Made by a program: the position numbers and the translations under genes. From NCBI GenBank assembly GCA_003024985.2, contig PXIH01S0008539.1: a DNA stretch of 12,767 nt; one strand, 5' to 3'. The notes under the pieces were generated by a model that worked only from the letters and a program-made list of their open reading frames with translations, was not told the origin of the DNA and searched no databases. This stretch comes from Euperipatoides rowelli. Lineage: Eukaryota > Onychophora > Udeonychophora > Euonychophora > Peripatopsidae. This document shows, one piece after another, positions 8,901 through 12,767 of the stretch (its first letter is position 1; the number at the start of each line of letters is the position of its first letter).

Positions 8901-9031
8901 TAGTGTAAAAGGAGCTCTAAAGTTTGTTGGCCAAATGTGTAGTAAACTCCAGAGCTTCAATTACTACAGAAACAGCCTGAAATAGATTTTCAAAAATTAT
9001 TTTTAGCCACTAGGTGGCTTCTTACACTATT
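8901..9031. repeat. Small foldback region with internal hairpin
   Basis: TAGTGTAAAAGGAGC at 8901-8915 faces its near complement GCTTCTTACACTA at 9017-9029. Inside, GGAGCTCTAAAGTTTGTT (8911-8928) pairs imperfectly with AGTAAACTCCAGAGCTTC (8941-8958). The pattern suggests a very small MITE-like unit, but no target duplication was found. Confidence 0.45.
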
Positions 9032-9088
9032 TTTAATTAAACAAAGTTTATTAAATATTGTCTGTGTAGCAAACTCCGGAGCATCAAT
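8936..9088 (+). repeat. Direct repeat of 26 bp, spacing 127
   Basis: TGTGTAG-AAACTCC-GAGC-TCAAT occurs at 8936-8961 and 9063-9088 with 3 mismatches in 26. The core GTAGCAAACTC recurs inverted at 9329-9339 and again, as GTAGCAAACT, at 11394-11403. It therefore belongs to a dispersed family in this region. Confidence 0.75.
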
Positions 9089-9224
9089 GCACCATAAAAC
9101 AGTCATTGATTGGTTAATGGTGGGGCTGATGGAAGTTGTCTTAAAATGACCAAAAAATGTTTATTTCACCTCTTGCTTATCATAGCGCTGGGGAAACAGA
9201 GGGTTAAATACATAGTAGAAGTGA

Positions 9225-9347
9225 GGGGAAGGTTAGAACTGTAAATAAAATAATAATGCTATTATCCATTTAATCATGTGATATTCATTCATATGCCATT
9301 GGTTAGTTTTTGGTGCAAAGGTGCAATAGAGTTTGCTACCTAGACTC
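9225..9347 (+). repeat. Left arm of ~2-kb-spaced inverted repeat
   Basis: This arm matches the complement of 11386-11510 over about 120 bp with substitutions and small gaps. Shared blocks include AAGGTTAG, CTGTAAATAAA, TTAATCATGTGA, GCCATTGG, TGCAATAG and TTTGCTACCTAGACTC. The similarity fades outside both boundaries. It could be the terminus of one composite element or one of two oppositely oriented copies of a dispersed repeat. Confidence 0.75.
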
Positions 9348-9889
9348 TTGTATGAATAAAACAGGAAGAATAGAGATCATCCATAATGATGTTAGGAAGT
9401 AGAGGGATGATGTTTATTTCAGTGACATTCCATTGTTTATATTCAATTTATTTTATTTTATTTATTTATTTTATTTTGCATATAACTATTGAACAGATTA
9501 GTAAAGCCTGGATAGTCTTATTACAATGGAGGATGTAGATTTTCACTCTTTTACAATATTACTGGTACCAAGCCCAAATCTACAGATTTTGGGCCTCCCT
9601 GCAGAAAAATTAAAGTTCCTCTTGGCATAGTTTGATAAGCTTTTTTTTTTGTCTGTAAGTTTTAATGTCTTAATATTGATCAATCCAATTGAGCAAAAAA
9701 AAAAAATATATATTAGCACCCTAATTACGGTTTAATAATATTTTTGGTTGAAACTTGAGATAGAAATAAATAAAGCAAAATTTACATATACATTAACTAT
9801 ATTTATTGACAGATCATTAAGATCATATTAGCCTACTAAGAGATATTATGTCCCAATCTATCTCTATTCTCTGTAATTTTTTTGTGCTG
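9348..9889. other. AT-rich interior of the inverted-repeat region, left part
   Basis: No supported ORF. A T/A simple stretch (TTTTA/TTTA words) lies at 9447-9477. The hairpin at 9572-9594 and GATAAGC plus a T-run plus GTCTG at 9634-9655 recur on the other side of the minisatellite. Confidence 0.5.
9572..9594 (+). repeat. Hairpin and inner inverted-repeat partner
   Basis: GCCCAAATCT (9572-9581) pairs with AGATTTTGGGC (9584-9594) with one bulged A. The first 14 bases, GCCCAAATCTACAG, are also complementary (13/14) to 10824-10837, forming an inner inverted pair nested within the 9225-11510 arms. Confidence 0.65.
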
Positions 9890-9915
9890 CTACTGACTGC
9901 TGATAATTATAAGCT
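9890..9915 (+). repeat. Left copy of direct repeat flanking the minisatellite
   Basis: CTACTGACTGC followed by TGATAATTATAAGCT, matching 10737-10766, which carries four extra bases after CTGACTG. The minisatellite begins about 10 bp further on. Confidence 0.8.
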
Positions 9916-9925
9916 CAGAATAACT

Positions 9926-10584
9926 AGAAGCAGATAAACAAGAAGCAGAACAAGAATAGAAGCTGAAGAACAAGAAGCAGAACAAAAAGCAGGAGTAGCA
10001 GAAAAATAAGAATAAATAGCAGAACAAGAAGCAGAAGTAGCAGAACAAGAAGCAGAAGTAGAGCAATAAACCGAAGTAGAAGAAAAACAAGAAACAGAAG
10101 TAGCAGAAGAACAAAAAGCAGAAGTAGCAGAACAAGTAGAAGAACAAGAAGCAGAAGAACAGAAGAAGCAGAAGTAGCACAATAATAAGCAGAAGTAGCA
10201 TAAAAACAAGAAGCAGAAGTAACAGAAGAACAAGAAGCAGAATAGTAGACCAAAAAGCAGGAGTAGCAGAAGAAAAAGAAGCAGGAGTAGCAGAAGAACA
10301 AGAAGCAGGATTAGCAGAAGAATAAGAAGCAGGATTAGTAGTACAAGAAGAAGCAGGAATAGCTAAAGAAGCAGATGTAGCAGAACAATAAACAGATAAG
10401 TAGAAGCAGCAGCAGAAGAAAAATAAAAAATAAAAAGTAGAACAAGTAGCAAAACAAAAAGCAGAAAAAAGAATAAGAAGCAGAAGAAAAAACAGAATAA
10501 GAAGCAGATAAAAAAGAAACAAAAAGCAGAGGAACTAAAAGTATAACAAGTAGCACAAGAACGAAGCAGAGAATTAAGAAGCAT
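9926..10584 (+). repeat. A/G-rich minisatellite, about 660 bp
   Basis: Imperfect repeats are built from trinucleotide-like words AGA, AGC, AGT and ACA, with typical units of 21-24 bp such as AGAAGCAGAAGTAGCAGAACA. T is scarce on the plus strand and nearly all units keep three-base periodicity, though stop codons (TAA, TAG) and phase shifts occur. Because CTA, TTA and TCA are rare on the plus strand, the minus strand stays open for up to 210 codons (9890-10522) of Leu/Phe/Cys/Ser-rich sequence. This looks compositional rather than coding. In plus-strand frames, unbroken segments read like EAEVAEQ. It may be expansion of a simple repeat inside a mobile unit. Confidence 0.9.
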
Positions 10585-10736
10585 AATACAGATATTTAAA
10601 TACTGAATCCCTGGTTGTCTAGACATGATTGTCTGACATTGCACCAAACCCTCCCCTCACAGGCAGTTGACTGCCTACTGCCATTGCACGAAGGTATAGG
10701 TCACCGAAAGGCTCCTGCAATGTCCTGATTCTGATT
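10585..10736. other. Non-repetitive mixed-composition segment
   Basis: This is richer in G+C than its neighbours and includes CAGGCAGTTGACTGCCTACTG, containing the small inverted pair GGCAGT/ACTGCC. On the minus strand an open frame (10619-10807, 62 codons) contains IRIRTLQEPFGDLYLRAMAV; I do not recognise it. It may be the unique body of the repeat unit that carries the minisatellite. Confidence 0.4.
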
Positions 10737-10766
10737 CTACTGACTGCTTGCTGATAATTATAAGCT
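10737..10766 (+). repeat. Right copy of direct repeat flanking the minisatellite
   Basis: CTACTGACTG, four additional bases, then CTGATAATTATAAGCT, matching 9890-9915. It is followed by a T-run and GTCTG, as at 9634-9655. Confidence 0.8.
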
Positions 10767-10823
10767 TTTTTTTTGTCTGGCCCCCTTGTGATCAGGCCCC
10801 TCTGCATGGCAGGGTTTTGCAGC

Positions 10824-10837
10824 CTATAGATTTGGGC
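10824..10837 (-). repeat. Inner inverted-repeat partner
   Basis: On the minus strand this reads GCCCAAATCTATAG, matching 9572-9585 at 13 of 14 positions. Downstream on the minus strand, CCCTGCCATGCAG resembles CCTCCCTGCAG after the left copy, which extends the similarity loosely. Confidence 0.55.
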
Positions 10838-11385
10838 ATGACTTGTACTAAAAAGCCAAAATTAATGCCTCCCACTGTTCGGAATATTATAGATTAACCC
10901 ACAAATATTTGGGTCTGCTTTCAAGTTGTATTATCAAAATTTCTCACTTCTATTTAGATATTTGAAATGATTTTTTAAGGGAACAGGGTTTAAACTGCCA
11001 CCAGCAAAATAGCCAAATGCTAGACAGACATAAGATTTTGTTAATTTGAGCCAGTCAAAATTAGCCAAAATGCTATTTATATTTTCTGAATATTGTACTG
11101 TAGCCAACATCAATGTGGTAGTAATTTCAGTATTAAGATGTACTAGCAAAATTTTATTTTTGTTAATATTTATTTATACCAATTAGCTAAATTTCTAATT
11201 TTGCTTTTCACCCAGCTTAAATACTGAGGGAGGGAGTATTTAAAATAAATGTAATAATAGATAATCCAGCATAGAATACTTGTGCCCTAGAGCAATTTAA
11301 ACATTTATAATATATTTATGTTGTGATTGCTGTATGAATTATCTTAACCATTTTATAGTTTTCTTTATTTCTTTAATAAACATTA
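10838..11385. other. AT-rich interior of the inverted-repeat region, right part
   Basis: No supported gene. The minus-strand ORF at 10934-11149 (71 codons) matches nothing I recognise. A short GAGGGAGGGAG purine run occurs near 11227-11237. Confidence 0.5.
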
Positions 11386-11510
11386 GAGTCTAGGTAGCAA
11401 ACTATTGCATCTTTGTAGCTAAAACAAGCCAATGGCGTATGACTGAATGTCACATGATTAAAATGGACAGCAACATTATTTTTTTTATTTACAGGCCTAA
11501 CCTTCATCCC
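11386..11510 (-). repeat. Right arm of ~2-kb-spaced inverted repeat
   Basis: Complementary to 9225-9347, with the inner boundary at GAGTCTAGGTAGCAAACT and the outer at CCTAACCTTCATCCC. No clear target duplication was identified outside the arms. Confidence 0.75.
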
Positions 11511-12663
11511 AACATGAACCCTAACTCGTACTACGATTACATAGATAAACATGACAAGACAAATAGATAATATAGTATTTACCTATGTGCTCATGAGTTA
11601 GCTTTAGTTTTAAAACTATTTAAGCGTTATCTTATATCACAACTAGCACCCATTTCCTTCTCTTTCGTTCACTTGGTCAAGGTCATAGTCCAAGGAACCC
11701 AAATTCAATTGGTCAGTGAGCAATTTTTTAAAAAAAAAACATTCCAATTATTTTATAATGGGAATGGTTTCATTGAGGATATTAAGCAAGAAATTAAAAT
11801 ATACAATGAATCTAAATGAACCTTGTAACAGGTGTGTGACTTACTCCCCAGGAGTGTGGGTTTGTGTATGTGATATTGCTATTTCAATTTATATTTTATT
11901 GTCTCATACTGGTAAAGGTCAGTTGTGTTAATGTAGACCCATTATTCTTCTTGTCTATTCCTAATTACAATTTGTGTGGGTGTTGTTGGGAGAATTTCTC
12001 TGATTTGATTTTTTTTTTGTATTAGCCCATATTATAAAACTGTAATTTTGAAAATATTTTTTTATTTTAAAATTAAAACTTTATTCAAAAATAATTACAA
12101 ATGTTACAAACAAATATTGCCATATTTCTGATTTTATACAGTTGTTAGTCATTACATAAGAATAAAACAACTATTTGTAATAAAACTGTTCATGCGTTTA
12201 TTAAATTTATAAAAGTATATTAATTTGCCACATTATTTAAAATTGAAAATTATACAACCACATAATATACTCCTCAAGCTAAATCCATCCGTATACATTG
12301 CCAGTAAAATTAATATCTTTACAGATTTAAATAATAGTTTAAATCTAATTGGAATAACACTGCTTTTTATTTTTCTTTAAACCCATTGAGAGGGAGTGTC
12401 ATTATTTTAACACATCTGTTTAGCTTTTACACACAGACACCTAGGCTATTGCAAAAATAATACAACATAGAATTAAAAAAATTGTAAAGTTATGTATAGA
12501 TTATCTTGAGATTTATTTTGACATGTAATGTAGATTTAAACATAGCCTATCTTGTTTACTTTCATCACTTTTACTTCAGCTCAAAATCAGTAATTTAAGG
12601 GGGAAAAAATACCACCTGTTCTTAATTTTCTAAAGAACAGTGAGTAGTATGATCTTTATGTAA
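11511..12663. other. AT-rich spacer, no supported gene
   Basis: About 1.15 kb with no convincing ORF or RNA gene; a 71-codon plus-strand ORF at 11716-11931 looks incidental. TCAAGGTCA at 11677-11685 matches an orphan nuclear-receptor extended half-site but could easily be chance. The hairpin at 12609-12650 is listed separately. Confidence 0.6.
12609..12650. repeat. Imperfect hairpin next to the edge repeat
   Basis: CTGTTCTT (12616-12623) pairs with AAGAACAG (12633-12640) around a 9-nt loop. Outer ATACCAC and GTAGTAT extend the stem after a 3-nt bulge. It ends 14 bp before the ACTAGCTG repeat and may belong to it. Confidence 0.5.
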
Positions 12664-12767
12664 TACTAGCTGAAGTACCCGGCGTTACCCGGCCATTTTA
12701 GAACTTCTCTCCCTGCATTATGCCTTAATGCTACTCTCCTCCTTAATCCCACCCTCCTTTAATCCCA
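12664..12767 (+). repeat. Start of an interspersed repeat, cut by window edge
   Basis: ACTAGCTGAAGTACCCGGCG, then TTACCCGGCC, resembles a word recurrent in many invertebrate genomes (ACTAGCTG...ACCCGGCGTTGCCCGGG, from memory). I cannot assign it to a named family. It is the most GC-rich short block nearby. It is followed by a C/T-rich tract with repeated CCTCCTTAATCCCA-like words running off the window. Confidence 0.55.

Noticed and set aside
9890-10522. 210-codon minus-strand ORF rich in Leu, Phe, Cys and Ser, with overlapping smaller frames
   Set aside because: It lies over the minisatellite. The plus strand there almost lacks TTA, CTA and TCA, so the minus strand stays open in several frames at once. 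No domain or start context supports it.
10619-10807. 62-codon minus-strand ORF with IRIRTLQEPFGDLYLRAMAV as an exon
   Set aside because: It looks protein-like in part, but it crosses the direct repeat and a T-run and I recognise no family.
11677-11685. TCAAGGTCA nuclear-receptor half-site
   Set aside because: A 9-mer is expected by chance fairly often in a window this size, and there is no promoter context.
1-12767. tRNA, rRNA, CRISPR array or prokaryotic operon
   Set aside because: No B-box-like GGTTCRANTCC, no rRNA-like block, no regular short direct-repeat/spacer array and no operon-like ORF run was seen on either strand.

Overview
The window looks like AT-rich, non-coding nuclear DNA from an animal, probably an invertebrate. 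I reach this from long A/T runs, microsatellite-like stretches, repeated TAGGCCTA/TAGCCTA words, and several eukaryotic DNA-transposon derivatives with target-site duplications. There is no ribosome-binding-site/ORF architecture, operon, tRNA, rRNA, CRISPR array or other prokaryotic signature. The species cannot be fixed from this sequence. I find no convincing intact protein-coding gene. The longest open frames are products of low-complexity composition or lie inside repeats.

Layout, left to right: (1) 1-325, the end of a tandem array of ~130-160 bp units. (2) 326-1224, AT-rich spacer with a poly-G run containing the only N, and one weak signal-peptide-like ORF on the minus strand. (3) 1233-1933, a non-autonomous hAT element with a perfect 8-bp duplication. 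It is followed 6 bp beyond that duplication by a near-perfect foldback element with TTAA at both ends (1948-2179). (4) 2180-4668, gene-empty spacer with small hairpins. (5) 4677-5114, a second hAT deletion derivative with a perfect 8-bp duplication and a decayed transposase N-terminus. (6) 5297-5767, a TA-flanked Tc1/mariner-type MITE. (7) 5770-6452, T-rich spacer with a 27-nt palindrome. (8) 6457-6910, a candidate piggyBac-type MITE with TTAA ends. (9) 7151-8654, a 1.5-kb element with 28-bp inverted termini, an AAAT duplication and an internal cluster of CCACGGAGTTGAC motifs. (10) 8901-11510, a composite region: a small foldback, a dispersed GTAGCAAACTC motif family, two ~120-bp inverted arms about 2 kb apart, a nested shorter inverted pair, and an A/G-rich minisatellite of about 660 bp flanked by a direct repeat. 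(11) 11511-12663, AT-rich spacer. (12) From about 12664 to the edge, the start of a recognisable interspersed repeat.

The genes do not work together in any system, because no gene is supported. The window is best read as a graveyard of cut-and-paste transposon derivatives. The parts most worth following up are the 4-bp-duplication element at 7151-8654 and the nested inverted-repeat/minisatellite composite at 9225-11510.
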